Shown here in pieces: positions 35,070-45,384 of a stretch of 60,096 bases of DNA. This stretch comes from UBA6626 sp963579995 (GTDB taxonomy: Bacteria; Planctomycetota; Phycisphaerae; Phycisphaerales; Phycisphaeraceae), in NCBI GenBank assembly GCA_963579995.1, contig CAUZIY010000002.1:1-60096 (forward strand), written 5' to 3'. Both the position numbers and the translations under genes were made by a program. Each line of letters opens with the position of its first letter. Position 1 is the stretch's first letter. The notes below the pieces were generated by a model. That model searched no databases. It was not told the origin of the DNA and worked only from the letters and a program-made list of their open reading frames with translations.

Positions 35070-36560
35070 ATGAAAGTGACAAATACCATGGACACCAATT
35101 CGTCCTCTTCCCATCCACCCGATCGTAAGTACCTGTTCCTTACCATGGAACAAGTACAACAAAACCATAATGTGGTCCAGCGTGTATGCGAAGCAACCAA
35201 ACACCGCATGAACCCCTTGCTGCCGCTTGGTCGTGCCGATGAATGGGACGGGCGCCAAGCCAGTCCATGGGCAGCAAGAACAGTCCTTTACGATGAGGAG
35301 GAGAAGCTATTTAAATGCTGGTACAACGGAACTGACCTTACCGACCAGCAATCTTGGGCGAGCGGCTATGCGGTGAGCAGCGATGGAATCCACTGGACCA
35401 AGCCACATCTTGGCCTGATCGAATACAACGGTTCAAAAGATAACAATATTGTCTTTGCTGGGTGGGGTTCTGTCCTCAAGGATGATCATGAACCTAATGA
35501 GTCGCGTCGTTACAAAGCCATGTTGATGGGGCCGGTTCCAAAAAATGACTATGGAATCCGGCTCGCCTATTCGCCCGATGGAATTCATTGGCATGAACAA
35601 GAACCATTTAAGATCCCTGACTGGCGCGGCCGAAATCCTGATATTGTCGCATTCATTAAAGATGAACAAGAATCAAACCCGGACCGACGCTTTAAATTAA
35701 TCTGGCAGGACACTCATCAATCCAAGAAACCAGGGCCAGACGCCGTACGGATCAAGTCCATTGCCTTCTCGCCCGATGGTCAACATTTTACCGGAAGTAC
35801 CGACAACCCAATCCTGGACCCCAATGACGGTCCTGAGGTGGAAAATCATTTTGTGATGGTCGCACCATATGAAGGCTATTGGATTATGCCATATGAAGCT
35901 GCATGGTATACACCCAACGGCTTAGGTCTTTATGGACAGTACATGGGTGATGTCCGGCTGGCGGTCAGCACCGATGGTGAGCACTTTAATCGTGTTAATC
36001 CATTTGAAATATTGATTCGACGTGGATCCCATGGACAATGGGATGACTGCTTCCTTGTCACAAGTGACAAACCGATCGTCAAAGGAAATACCATTTACCT
36101 GTTCTATTGCGGCCAGGGACAGGATTGGAGCTATTGGCCCGCACAAAATATCTCACCCAATGCGGAGACTGCAGGGGTCGGCTCCAGATGCATGTCACGC
36201 ATGGGACTTGCCACACTTCCGTTGGATCGCTGGACATGCCTAGAAACGCAAGATCGAGAAATTCCCGGAACATTGACGACCAACCCGATTGAGATCATGG
36301 ATCCGAATATTGAGCTTTTCCTGAATGTCTCATCCCTACATCAGAACTCCAGTTTCGTCCGCGTTGAGGTCCTAGATGGCACCTCTGGACAAGTGATTGA
36401 AGGATTTGATCGACATAGCTGTGAACGAATCGAACAGGATGCAATTCGTCGCCATGTACGATGGCAAGGGAAGACCTTGTCAGACCTGAGATGTGGCAGG
36501 TATCAATTTTGCATCGAATTATGTGGTGCAGCTCGGATACATAGTTATAGTCTTTCATAG
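35070..36560 (+). CDS. Five-bladed beta-propeller, glycosidase-like protein
   Basis: A 496-residue protein whose repeats match the GH32/43/62-like propeller superfamily: WDGRQASPWAARTVLYDEE near residue 60, repeated SSDGIHWTKP, SPDGIHWHEQ and STDGEHFNRV blade motifs, and a C-terminal beta-sandwich of about 110 residues. Acidic residues at the starts of blades (for example WDD in HGQWDDCF near 322) could be catalytic, but no family-specific triad can be proved. No signal peptide is evident, which suggests cytosolic use on imported oligosaccharides. AAGGT lies 6 nt before the ATG. Confidence 0.72.
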   Translation: MKVTNTMDTNSSSSHPPDRKYLFLTMEQVQQNHNVVQRVCEATKHRMNPLLPLGRADEWDGRQASPWAARTVLYDEEEKLFKCWYNGTDLTDQQSWASGYAVSSDGIHWTKPHLGLIEYNGSKDNNIVFAGWGSVLKDDHEPNESRRYKAMLMGPVPKNDYGIRLAYSPDGIHWHEQEPFKIPDWRGRNPDIVAFIKDEQESNPDRRFKLIWQDTHQSKKPGPDAVRIKSIAFSPDGQHFTGSTDNPILDPNDGPEVENHFVMVAPYEGYWIMPYEAAWYTPNGLGLYGQYMGDVRLAVSTDGEHFNRVNPFEILIRRGSHGQWDDCFLVTSDKPIVKGNTIYLFYCGQGQDWSYWPAQNISPNAETAGVGSRCMSRMGLATLPLDRWTCLETQDREIPGTLTTNPIEIMDPNIELFLNVSSLHQNSSFVRVEVLDGTSGQVIEGFDRHSCERIEQDAIRRHVRWQGKTLSDLRCGRYQFCIELCGAARIHSYSLS

Positions 36561-36820
36561 ACTGTAGCTGCAATTGGCGGCACCATCCACAACAACAGCT
36601 TTTGAGTTTCCGCCCCGCCATCAACTGACAATAGCCTAGAAGATCGTGCCAAGTTTATTCATCCAACAATATCAACACCCACTTACCAGTAACAACCTAC
36701 TGCATAGACACTTCAGGATTGAATTGATGATCAACCCTTAACGCCAGAACAATTTTCGCATACAACCCACTGAGTTTGGACTACGATGCCCAATACCTGC
36801 TCACACCAATTCTCGGATCG

Positions 36821-39800
36821 ATGAGCCCCATGGCCAAACCAGCCCCAACAACTGTCAATCTCGACACCAATGATTCTCCGCGTCACAGGTACCGATGGTT
36901 ATTCATTGTTGCCATCCTGTTAATTGGTGTACTTGGTCTTCTTGTTGCATCCGCTTCAACCTTGGTTAGTACGGATCTTGGCACAAAGATCGCACTTGAC
37001 CTGATGAACCAGCATATTGCTGGCACCTGGAAAATCGAAGATCTCGATTTAACGTGGTCCTCGGGACAACGCGCTGAAGGGATCAGACTGCTAGCTCCTA
37101 CAGGAGCTGAAGCCATGCGAATCGGCAGACTTGAAGCGCCGGAGTTATCCCTTTGGTCCCTGTTTCGGGGCAGTAGAAACTTCGGAACGGTTCAAATATC
37201 CCAGGCCTTTACACGGATAGACGAAACCCTTATTGCACTTGCACCCACCGAACGCACACCATCAACCGGCAACAGAGCAATCGGGGACGGGACGAGCGGA
37301 ACACTTCGGGGAAAACTTGAAATCGCCAGTTCGAATTTATCCATAGCATCCACCGATGGTTCAGATGTAAACATCAAGATCAACTCTGGCCATCTCGAGG
37401 TAATGGATCCATGCCAAGTCACACTATCGATGAATGCTGAAATCACCCAACATGATCGAAAATCATCCAGCGCCATTGATCTTACAATTAAAAATATATT
37501 CGACACTGATGGTAACTTGCAGTTGCACGCAATTGAGGTCGACGGTGAAGTTGAACTTCTAGACGTTCCAGTTTTACTGCTCGATCGGTTACTTAACCAA
37601 GATGGTTTGCTGGTAGAACTCTTGGGTGAACAACTGGATTTAAAGATAAACGCCAAAGGCAATCGCAACCAGCTCAATACGAAGGTATCAATTCACAGCA
37701 ATAACTTTGATGCGACAGGGCATCTCACAGGCCACAATGGGCAATTGGCTGTCACGACGCCAATGACTATGCAATTACGGATCGACCCCGCCACCTGGTC
37801 AACTTTAACTAAACGATCCGAGGCCTTTGCCCACACAAGATTGGTTTCGCCCGTTGAATTAGATGGCAGCATAAAGGATTTACAGATCCGGTTTACCAAT
37901 GAAGCAATTGAACTGGCACAAATGGCCTTTAACGCCCATGTCTCTCTTGGTGATATCAGTATTGATACCGGAAGCACTCACGGCATTCTCCGCCTTATCG
38001 ATTCCCAGACCTCAATAGATGCTCAAGTGCTTGGTAATGAGGTTCGTGCCATGTTTACTGGAATTGCTGAGCATGACACTCATCGTTCACCGATCGAACT
38101 GACCTTAACTGCTCAGCACGCAATCCATCCAGACCATCGCCTAAACTTAAACGGTGCAGCCATCAGCGCCCACGCCACCATAACCGGTCTACCCGTTGAC
38201 CGTCTCGGAGGGTTGACTTCGGATCTTTCCGAATCGCTCTGTACCAATGCCCTTGGCGCCAACATGGACATACAATTCACTGCACAACGTCATGGCCATA
38301 ACATCCGTTTTAAGATCGCCAACTCCTCTGTCCATCACCAATCAGAATTTGTCGGCACTGTTGATGCAACCACATCACAACTAACGATCCATTCCGGTCA
38401 AGCCAACTTGGCTATCACCCCTGATCGGTTGGAAAAGATGATTAAACATGCCAACAGGTCTAAATCATTACCTGGCATCATCCAGCAATTTTCATTGTCT
38501 GCCCCCCTGCATGCCAAGTTGGGCATTAAGGGACTAACTGCTCCCATCCGACCATTCAAATGGGATCGTATTGCAGGCACGGTATCTATCACACTTGATA
38601 AAATCCAACCAGTAGGACTTTCGAAACTTAAAGATTTGTCGTTATCTCAATTCGTCGTCACCGCCAACACCCGTCACTTGCGTGACCGATTGAACCTAAC
38701 CGCTAGCACTAAGTTCGTACACGAAGACAAGGCAGGTGACCTGCAACTGCATACCACAGCTATCGATTGGACCCAAGCGCATCGGGTTATCAAGACAGAT
38801 ATCACGGGTAATTACGTCCCGGTACGCTTGATTGAACAATGGATTGCGCAACCAAACCGACTGGAATGGTTGACTGGCCAGCATATTGAATCAAGTTCAT
38901 TGTCATTTCGATACACTCCAGCAAGCCATAACCCAATCTTGTTCAATACCAGAATCCGAACTGCCTCTAGGCAGATGATTCAACTTGATGGCCATTACCA
39001 ATACAACCACGGGATAACTCTAGATGAGTCATCACACGGTGAACTAGAGATTAGTCCCCAGATCTATAATGAATTTGCCAAGCGACAAGATCTGGATTCC
39101 ACCATTTTAACACAGGTTCAACTAAAGGAACCTGTCAAATTCCACGTGGATGTCAAGAAGGTGGATATCGGTTTAATACAAAATAACATCTCCTCTCCCG
39201 AGACGCACTGGAAGTTTGATCCCGATCAAATTTCTTTTGATGTAACTGTAGGCATGCACAATACAGTCGACCTTACGTCCAAAGCTTTCAGGAGTCACGA
39301 CCTGAAAGTGCACAAGCTAACGGTTCATGCTTCGACAACAAATCTTCGTGGAAACATGAACATTGATCTTTCTGGACTTGTTGATCATTTAGATCAGAAC
39401 ACCAACAAGATTGAAACAAGTCTGCTTCGTTCACAAACCGTCCTTGGGGGCCTTTTCGATTCTTCTGGCCATTGGAATTCAAATGGTTTTCGAGTCAAGA
39501 CCGACACCCAACTGTCTAATATACCTACGGCGGTGATTGATGGCCTTCTCGGAAAGGATGGTAAAGTGATGGCCTTGCTTGGACCAATCGTAGATATTGA
39601 AGCTAAAGGAAATTTCCCTGGCAACCTCAATCTACGGGTTAAAAGCGACACGATTGATCTGCCATTGCCCCTAGCAATTGACCAGAACCAACGGATTACA
39701 CTCCACAATGATATCCGCGCATCGCTCTCGCTTACCGAAAAAAGCACGAAGACACTCTTGGGGCATCTGCACCCAATCTTTGGAGATGCTATAGCCTCAC

Positions 39801-40471
39801 AAGAACCCATTCGCCTTTTGGTCAAAAAGCAGCCGTTCACGGTACCACTGAAACATTTCCGTAATCATCTTGATCAGTTGATGTTAGATATGACACTTGA
39901 ACTAGGCACGTTACGCATGACGCGTAAGGGTTGGCTGGCAGAATTTATTGATGGGGTGGCTGGGGTTGCCCTCCAACTTCCAGGATCGTTACAACAACGC
40001 GCTGCAGCCAAGAATCAGACCTACTTGGCACATTTTACACCCGTACATATGCACGCTGAAAAGGGCAGGTTGAAGATATCTGAATTCTGGCTGGTCAGTG
40101 AGGATCTGGCGATCGGATTTCAAGGCCAGGCTGATCTCGTATCACAACAATACCAATTAGGCATGGGGATTCTTGGCGCCTCGCTGCTTACAGAACAACC
40201 AGCACTTATAGAGATTGTCGATCCTGAAAATGTATATGACATCCCTATGACCGGGGAATTGGGTGAAAGACCAAATATCACAACCAGTGACTTAGAGCTT
40301 GCATTGTTTGGTTCCACAGCCAAACAGCAATTACGTCGACTTGGAAAGGAATTTCAGGTTGGATTTGAGTTGCTGGGCAAAGTGTTCCAAGAGGATATGC
40401 GTCGCAAATCAAATCTTAACTGGCACGTTCCCAAAGAAGCCAAGAAACTCATCGGGAAGGTCCTCAAATAA
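36821..40471 (+). CDS. AsmA-like envelope protein
   Basis: A 1216-residue protein with one N-terminal membrane anchor (WLFIVAILLIGVLGLLVASAS, about residues 25-45) and a very long, beta-strand-rich region, presumably periplasmic. The opening STDLGTKIALDLMNQHIAGTW is typical of AsmA/YhdP/TamB-type bridge proteins, which are thought to move phospholipids between the membranes. A late segment near 1120 (KGRLKISEFWLVSEDLAIGF) matches the AsmA C-terminal style. ATG at 36821 is the tentative start; TTG at 36776 and ATG at 36830 are in frame, none with a good ribosome site. mlaF-mlaD 1.5 kb downstream fits a lipid-transport theme. Confidence 0.75.
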   Translation: MSPMAKPAPTTVNLDTNDSPRHRYRWLFIVAILLIGVLGLLVASASTLVSTDLGTKIALDLMNQHIAGTWKIEDLDLTWSSGQRAEGIRLLAPTGAEAMRIGRLEAPELSLWSLFRGSRNFGTVQISQAFTRIDETLIALAPTERTPSTGNRAIGDGTSGTLRGKLEIASSNLSIASTDGSDVNIKINSGHLEVMDPCQVTLSMNAEITQHDRKSSSAIDLTIKNIFDTDGNLQLHAIEVDGEVELLDVPVLLLDRLLNQDGLLVELLGEQLDLKINAKGNRNQLNTKVSIHSNNFDATGHLTGHNGQLAVTTPMTMQLRIDPATWSTLTKRSEAFAHTRLVSPVELDGSIKDLQIRFTNEAIELAQMAFNAHVSLGDISIDTGSTHGILRLIDSQTSIDAQVLGNEVRAMFTGIAEHDTHRSPIELTLTAQHAIHPDHRLNLNGAAISAHATITGLPVDRLGGLTSDLSESLCTNALGANMDIQFTAQRHGHNIRFKIANSSVHHQSEFVGTVDATTSQLTIHSGQANLAITPDRLEKMIKHANRSKSLPGIIQQFSLSAPLHAKLGIKGLTAPIRPFKWDRIAGTVSITLDKIQPVGLSKLKDLSLSQFVVTANTRHLRDRLNLTASTKFVHEDKAGDLQLHTTAIDWTQAHRVIKTDITGNYVPVRLIEQWIAQPNRLEWLTGQHIESSSLSFRYTPASHNPILFNTRIRTASRQMIQLDGHYQYNHGITLDESSHGELEISPQIYNEFAKRQDLDSTILTQVQLKEPVKFHVDVKKVDIGLIQNNISSPETHWKFDPDQISFDVTVGMHNTVDLTSKAFRSHDLKVHKLTVHASTTNLRGNMNIDLSGLVDHLDQNTNKIETSLLRSQTVLGGLFDSSGHWNSNGFRVKTDTQLSNIPTAVIDGLLGKDGKVMALLGPIVDIEAKGNFPGNLNLRVKSDTIDLPLPLAIDQNQRITLHNDIRASLSLTEKSTKTLLGHLHPIFGDAIASQEPIRLLVKKQPFTVPLKHFRNHLDQLMLDMTLELGTLRMTRKGWLAEFIDGVAGVALQLPGSLQQRAAAKNQTYLAHFTPVHMHAEKGRLKISEFWLVSEDLAIGFQGQADLVSQQYQLGMGILGASLLTEQPALIEIVDPENVYDIPMTGELGERPNITTSDLELALFGSTAKQQLRRLGKEFQVGFELLGKVFQEDMRRKSNLNWHVPKEAKKLIGKVLK

Positions 40472-40584
40472 CAACCCACTGCTATTTGCAATAAACATTT
40501 ACCTAATGATCACGGCAAAACCAAACAAAGAAATCAAGGGACAACAGGACAGAGAGAGCCAGGGAAACATCTAAGGTGTCGGGG

Positions 40585-41532
40585 CTATACGAGAAACTCT
40601 CGAACACAATCGATGCCGAATATAGGTACCAGAACAAGTAATAGCAGCAACACCAGAGCAGGCATTGGTTCGATCTCAAATTTCTTGGAACCAATCAACC
40701 AAAAGATCGTACTAATCACAAACGCACGTATACCCCAATTAATATAATTTGCGTCAAAACCTGCATTTGTCATCGTCAGGGCACTTTGGATACAAACGCT
40801 GAGGCCAATGATGATCAGCGCCAAGCCAGCCATTTTAAGAATTGCCTTACCCATCACCCCCAAACCCGCATGCAGCAACCTAACCGCAAGGAAATAGCAC
40901 GGCATCATAAACACGAACTGGGAAAAAACTTGTAACCCCATCCATTTCAATCTCTCTCCAGTAGCCACATCCGCTTGAACCCGAGGCGCAAGTACCAGAA
41001 GGTTAACCAATATGAGTATGACCCCAAATACAATAAGCGTGATGGGGAGTTGAAGATCAATCTTCTTCTGTTCGCGCCGAGATTCATCCTCTTTCTGACG
41101 GGCATTGAGAGGGATCCCTGCAATCGGACGGCCCGCACCCGACGGATTTTGGTCCGTATCAACTTTAATCTGCTTGCCTTCATTGAAGTTAAAACCACAC
41201 TGAATACATATCAACGCTTCAGGTGAAAGCTTGGCGCTACACGAGGGGCACTTGCCGGTATTTTTAACCGCCGCTTGACTGGCAACTGCACCCACTTGCG
41301 ATGAAGCATCAACGTCCAGTTCATAACTGGATCCACTGCGTTCAGAAGGATCAAGTTGTAAGGTGTCCTTGGCAGGACTCGACCTGATCAACTTGGCTGA
41401 TTTTGCAGGTTCCGATGGAACACGAATGACTGCTTTGCATTGAGGACATTTGACCTTGCGACCGGCATATTTCTTCTCCCAACGAAACTGCTTGTCACAG
41501 GATGGGCACAAAAAGGATGATGCTTTGGCCAT
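40585..41532 (-). CDS. Zinc-ribbon membrane protein (MJ0042-type finger)
   Basis: A 315-residue protein. The N-terminus holds an MJ0042-like zinc finger (CPSCDKQFRWEKKYAGRKVKCPQC, Cys at about 9, 12, 29 and 32, split here by length). A linker with acidic and Ser residues follows, then a second ribbon (CPSCSAKLSP and CIQCGFNFNEG near 95-115), and then four to five hydrophobic segments from about residue 165. Such layouts are very common in Planctomycetota, with unknown function. ATG at 41532 is preferred to a TTG at 41559. It converges on the AsmA-like gene. Confidence 0.75.
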   Translation of the reverse strand: MAKASSFLCPSCDKQFRWEKKYAGRKVKCPQCKAVIRVPSEPAKSAKLIRSSPAKDTLQLDPSERSGSSYELDVDASSQVGAVASQAAVKNTGKCPSCSAKLSPEALICIQCGFNFNEGKQIKVDTDQNPSGAGRPIAGIPLNARQKEDESRREQKKIDLQLPITLIVFGVILILVNLLVLAPRVQADVATGERLKWMGLQVFSQFVFMMPCYFLAVRLLHAGLGVMGKAILKMAGLALIIIGLSVCIQSALTMTNAGFDANYINWGIRAFVISTIFWLIGSKKFEIEPMPALVLLLLLVLVPIFGIDCVREFLV

Positions 41533-41961
41533 ACAGAGCGTCTCACTAAGCACAGACAAAATAAACTATTAACCGCCACAACCTAGTCGTAAAGCTATAT
41601 ATTAGCAATCAGTACGGATTACACACTTCAGATAAAATCCAACATCTCTCGCACAAACAAGAGCGTTGCCATTCAACGGAATAACAGTTAGATTCCATGA
41701 TAGGATCGCGACCACATGGTTAATGATTTCAAGAAAAATCAAGGAACCCAATAAGTAGACAGGTGGAACAATCATGAATCTCTACAACTCACTTCCGCTG
41801 TATAGAAAATATCAAGAAATACGAATAGCTAACTAAACAACAAGTACAGTCCTCCCTAGAATTCCTTGATAGCCCAATTACATACTAAAATAAACTCCAC
41901 GCCTCCTGTTTAACATACATGCTGGCACACAGAAAGGATCTCGCTTAAAGGTGACTCACCG
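41533..41961. other. AT-rich intergenic region between divergent genes, nothing recognised
   Basis: About 430 bp, visibly richer in A and T than the neighbouring genes. I see no open frame with coding character, no tRNA and no terminator. The last bases contain GGTGACTCACC and a repeated GGTGAC directly before the mlaF GTG. Promoters for both divergent genes presumably lie here but none stands out. Confidence 0.5.
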
Positions 41962-42786
41962 GTGACAGAATCCAACCCCATAAAACAATCTGCTCAGGAA
42001 GATGTCGGCCGTCATAATCCAATCATCCAGTTGGAAAATGTCTCCAAAGCATTTGGATCAAACCAAGTCCTAAATAATGTGTCACTTGAAATTAAACGCG
42101 GACATACGACGGTAATCATCGGGCCCAGCGGTACCGGTAAAAGTGTACTGCTTAAACATATTGTGGGCTTGATCAGACCCGATCAGGGGGAGGTATGGTT
42201 CAATGGGGGGCGTATTGATCATCTAAGCGAGGCGGATCTGGTCACGGTGCGCACCAAGATTGGATTCTTATTTCAGATGGGTGCGTTATTCGACTCCCTA
42301 ACCATTGGACAGAATATAAGGTTCCCAATCGCCGAACACACCAGCATGTCTTCTTCGCAGCAAAACCAACGCTGCAACGCCGTCCTGGAAATGGTGGGCT
42401 TGGCCGGTATTGAGAATAAAATGCCCGCTGATCTATCAGGCGGACAACGTAAACGTGTGGCATTGGCGCGAGCAATTGTCCTTGAACCACAAGTAGTACT
42501 ATATGATGAACCAACGACCGGATTGGATCCGATTCGAGCCGATGTAATCAATGAGTTGATTATCAGCCTGTCCGAACGCCTGGGTATCACCAGCATCGTC
42601 GTCACACATGACATGGCCAGCACGAACAAAATTGCCGACAGAATTGTGATGCTCTACGATGGACAAATAGTGGCTGATGGTGACGTAAAAACCTTTACCC
42701 ACTGTGATAATGATCTGGTGCAGCGGTTCATCAAGGGGCAAGCTGAACAATCTGACTTGGAACGGATCCGTGTCGTCTCACAGTAA
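41962..42786 (+). CDS. mlaF: Mla/MCE-type ABC transporter ATPase
   Basis: ATP-binding subunit of a lipid (MCE) transporter, 274 residues. Walker A GPSGTGKS is at 54-61, the signature LSGGQRKRVALARAI near 155, Walker B VVLYDEPTTGLDP near 178, and the switch His in VVTHDM near 212. FLFQMGALFDSLTI is the Q-loop stretch typical of MlaF/Ttg2A. The start is GTG. It is followed after 8 nt by the MCE-domain gene, but the expected permease MlaE is not between them or elsewhere in the window. Confidence 0.9.
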   Translation: MTESNPIKQSAQEDVGRHNPIIQLENVSKAFGSNQVLNNVSLEIKRGHTTVIIGPSGTGKSVLLKHIVGLIRPDQGEVWFNGGRIDHLSEADLVTVRTKIGFLFQMGALFDSLTIGQNIRFPIAEHTSMSSSQQNQRCNAVLEMVGLAGIENKMPADLSGGQRKRVALARAIVLEPQVVLYDEPTTGLDPIRADVINELIISLSERLGITSIVVTHDMASTNKIADRIVMLYDGQIVADGDVKTFTHCDNDLVQRFIKGQAEQSDLERIRVVSQ

Positions 42787-42794
42787 CTAGCATC

Positions 42795-43817
42795 ATGCCA
42801 AAACAATGGCAAAACTTCCTCGTGGGACTCATGGGTATAGGCGGTATCGTCTGCCTCTGCATGATTCTTCTTCTATTTGGCTATATCCCGCCATGGTTTG
42901 AAGGTGGTTATGAGATTCATATCGAATTGAATCAATCTGGCGGTTTGACCGAAGACAGTCGGGTACGGCTCAGTGGTGTTGATATTGGCCGAGTTCAATC
43001 AGTAACACTACAAACACCACCTAAACGAGGTGTGATCATCCTCACCAGAATTAAGGACGATGTGCAAATCCCGACAAACGCCCATGTCACCGTCGTCGCA
43101 CACATCCTGGGAGGCAGCCCCGCACTTGAGTTTGACGTCGATCAGTTAGAAGAAAATGAAATGATGGCCATGTTGCTAACCGATGGCAGCGCGCGTGTGA
43201 AAGGACGTGTACCAAATTTAGCCAGCCGTGTCTCATCTGAAATGCGGGCGGTGCTTGACGGACCGTTTGAGCAGTTTACACATCTGAGTCGTGCATGGAC
43301 GCGGTTGGGTAAAAACTTCAATAAACTCGTTGAGCCACGATCAACCGACGAGGTGAACACAGGTCGGTTTCCCGGCAATCTAGCGACAATCTTAGAACGT
43401 AGTGATGGTCGCATAACCGAACTGAAATCCGTTTTGGCTGGCCTGGATGCCTTGTTTAATGACCCCAAGCTAACCGCCGACATACGAAATGCGGCGGCCA
43501 ATGCGGCGACCATGACGGAAAAAGTGACTATTGCGGCGGATCGATTCTCCAGCTTAGCAACTGAAACCGGACAGAGCGTTGACCAACTTGCTGATAGCTA
43601 TATGGCGTTGGCAGACAACTTATCTGGGGCTCTGACCACGATGCGCCGAATCGTCAAAAAGATAAATGAAGGCGAAGGCTCAGCGAGCAAACTGCTCAAT
43701 GATCCAGCCGTTTTTAATAACCTCAACGATGCATTGGAACGGATCAACCTGGCGGTTGATGATCTACGACTTCTACTTGAGAAGTGGAAGCAAGAAGGTG
43801 TGCCGATACGCCTGTAA
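42795..43817 (+). CDS. mlaD: MCE-domain substrate-binding protein (MlaD-like)
   Basis: A 340-residue inner-membrane-anchored protein. One membrane helix (about residues 9-30) precedes the MCE/MlaD domain (about 38-118, with GLTEDSRVRLSGVDIGRV), which in other bacteria forms a hexameric ring carrying phospholipids across the periplasm. The long helical C-terminus (about 190-340) with repeated Leu/Ala spacing may form a coiled coil or tunnel, as in longer MCE proteins. Translation of apgM follows by a TAATG overlap. Which lipid it handles is unknown. Confidence 0.86.
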   Translation: MPKQWQNFLVGLMGIGGIVCLCMILLLFGYIPPWFEGGYEIHIELNQSGGLTEDSRVRLSGVDIGRVQSVTLQTPPKRGVIILTRIKDDVQIPTNAHVTVVAHILGGSPALEFDVDQLEENEMMAMLLTDGSARVKGRVPNLASRVSSEMRAVLDGPFEQFTHLSRAWTRLGKNFNKLVEPRSTDEVNTGRFPGNLATILERSDGRITELKSVLAGLDALFNDPKLTADIRNAAANAATMTEKVTIAADRFSSLATETGQSVDQLADSYMALADNLSGALTTMRRIVKKINEGEGSASKLLNDPAVFNNLNDALERINLAVDDLRLLLEKWKQEGVPIRL

Positions 43818-45031
43818 TGAAATACGTGATTATTATTGCCGATGGAGGAGCTGATTTTCCGCTCCCACAGCTCAATGGCCGTACACCTTTTGCTGCGGCA
43901 CGAAAGCCAAATACCGATCGTATCACCATTGAGGGACGCCAGGGAATCGTCGCAACGACACCTGATGGCATGCCATGCGGATCCGATATCTGCTGCATGA
44001 GCTTATTAGGCTATGATCCAGCGAAATACCATACAGGCCGTGCACCGATAGAAGCCGCATCACTGGGTATTGAACTGGGCAATACCGATTGGGCCTTTCG
44101 AGCCAACCTGGTCACCGTAACTGACCACGAAATGCTTGACCACTCAGCTGGCCATATCAGTAACGCCGAGGCCCATCGTTTACTAACTGATTTTTCTGCC
44201 AGCCAAGATTGGTCCGGTATGACCTTCATGCCGGGGGTAAGTTATCGCAACATATTGGTTGACACCTCCGGACAACACGACTGGTCCACCCTATCAACCA
44301 CGCCACCACACGATATTCCTGGCGAGCCGATTCATCAGTACCTGCCCAATCAGGCTTATCACAGTAACGTATTACTTCAACTTATGAACGATAGCGAATC
44401 ATTCTTCACGAACCATGAGGTCAATATTACAAGGCGTCAATTGGGCGAACCACCAGCAACCCAATTATGGATTTGGGGGCAGGGGCGCAAACCACAGATG
44501 AATAGCTTTGAGCAACGATTTGGATTACGTGGAGCCATGATCACTGCGGTTGATCTACTGGCGGGCCTGGCAAGACTTATTGGATGGGATCGACTTGATG
44601 TACCTGACCAAACCAGCTATCACGACACCGACTATGCCGCCGCTGGCTCCGCAGCCATCAAGGCACTGGCATCATATGACATTGTCTGCATCCATGTTGA
44701 GTCACCGGATGAAGCATCGCACGCTGCCGATGCAAAAACAAAGGTTGAGGCCATTGAGGCAATAGACCAACACATTGTCGGGCCCCTACTCGAAACTTTA
44801 AGCCATGCCGAATCGGGCTTTCGCATGCTCTACATGCCCGACCACTACACTGCTGTATCAACACGCAAGCATGACCCCACACCTGTACCTTTTGCTATGT
44901 GCGGTCGACATGTAAATTCGGTCCTGCAACAGCCTTTTACTGAGGCCAATGCCGAACAGTCTGACCTTCATATCAACTACGGACATGAACTCATCGAGTA
45001 CTTTCTAAGAAGTGGACGGCCTGAAAAATGA
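43817..45031 (+). CDS. apgM: Cofactor-independent phosphoglycerate mutase, archaeal-type (ApgM)
   Basis: Interconverts 3- and 2-phosphoglycerate without 2,3-bisphosphoglycerate. The 404-residue alkaline-phosphatase-superfamily protein starts with YVIIIADGGAD (metal Asp), has the nucleophile Ser in CGSDICCMSLLGYDP near residue 55, HVESPDEASHA near 297 and MPDHYT near 338, completing the two-metal site. This is the ApgM branch, best known from archaea and some bacteria, not GpmI. The ATG overlaps the mlaD stop by one base (TAATG), so it is translationally coupled to a lipid transporter although metabolically unrelated. Confidence 0.9.
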   Translation: MKYVIIIADGGADFPLPQLNGRTPFAAARKPNTDRITIEGRQGIVATTPDGMPCGSDICCMSLLGYDPAKYHTGRAPIEAASLGIELGNTDWAFRANLVTVTDHEMLDHSAGHISNAEAHRLLTDFSASQDWSGMTFMPGVSYRNILVDTSGQHDWSTLSTTPPHDIPGEPIHQYLPNQAYHSNVLLQLMNDSESFFTNHEVNITRRQLGEPPATQLWIWGQGRKPQMNSFEQRFGLRGAMITAVDLLAGLARLIGWDRLDVPDQTSYHDTDYAAAGSAAIKALASYDIVCIHVESPDEASHAADAKTKVEAIEAIDQHIVGPLLETLSHAESGFRMLYMPDHYTAVSTRKHDPTPVPFAMCGRHVNSVLQQPFTEANAEQSDLHINYGHELIEYFLRSGRPEK

Positions 45032-45384
45032 TTACATCCCTGCCCTGCCTAAGCCAAAAGTCATTCGGCAAGTAATCGTCCAATAAGACGGCTTGAACTA
45101 TTTAACGACAAGATATAACAAGCACATAGATTCATGTGGATATCCTGTTGATAGACATTGGCACTTAACGTCTATAAATGATTATTCACGCCAAAATCAT
45201 ACTCACCTCATCATTCGGAAGATCGCGAGAGAACCTGATTTTCATACGGTAAACCTTTAAATTAAATAACTTTACGAAACACCTAGCGTCCACCCAACTT
45301 GTAAATCCTCATTCGGACAACCTCACGATGGCCTTTGACCGTGATGCCACCACAAATGCTGTGGATAAACCGAATGACCTCACC
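45032..45384. other. Intergenic region between convergent apgM and lepB, nothing recognised
   Basis: About 350 bp with AT-rich runs, especially 45180-45280. I found no convincing gene and no T-rich hairpin terminator for either flanking gene. A short plus-strand frame from 45328 overlaps the 3' end of lepB in antisense and is not credible. Confidence 0.45.
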
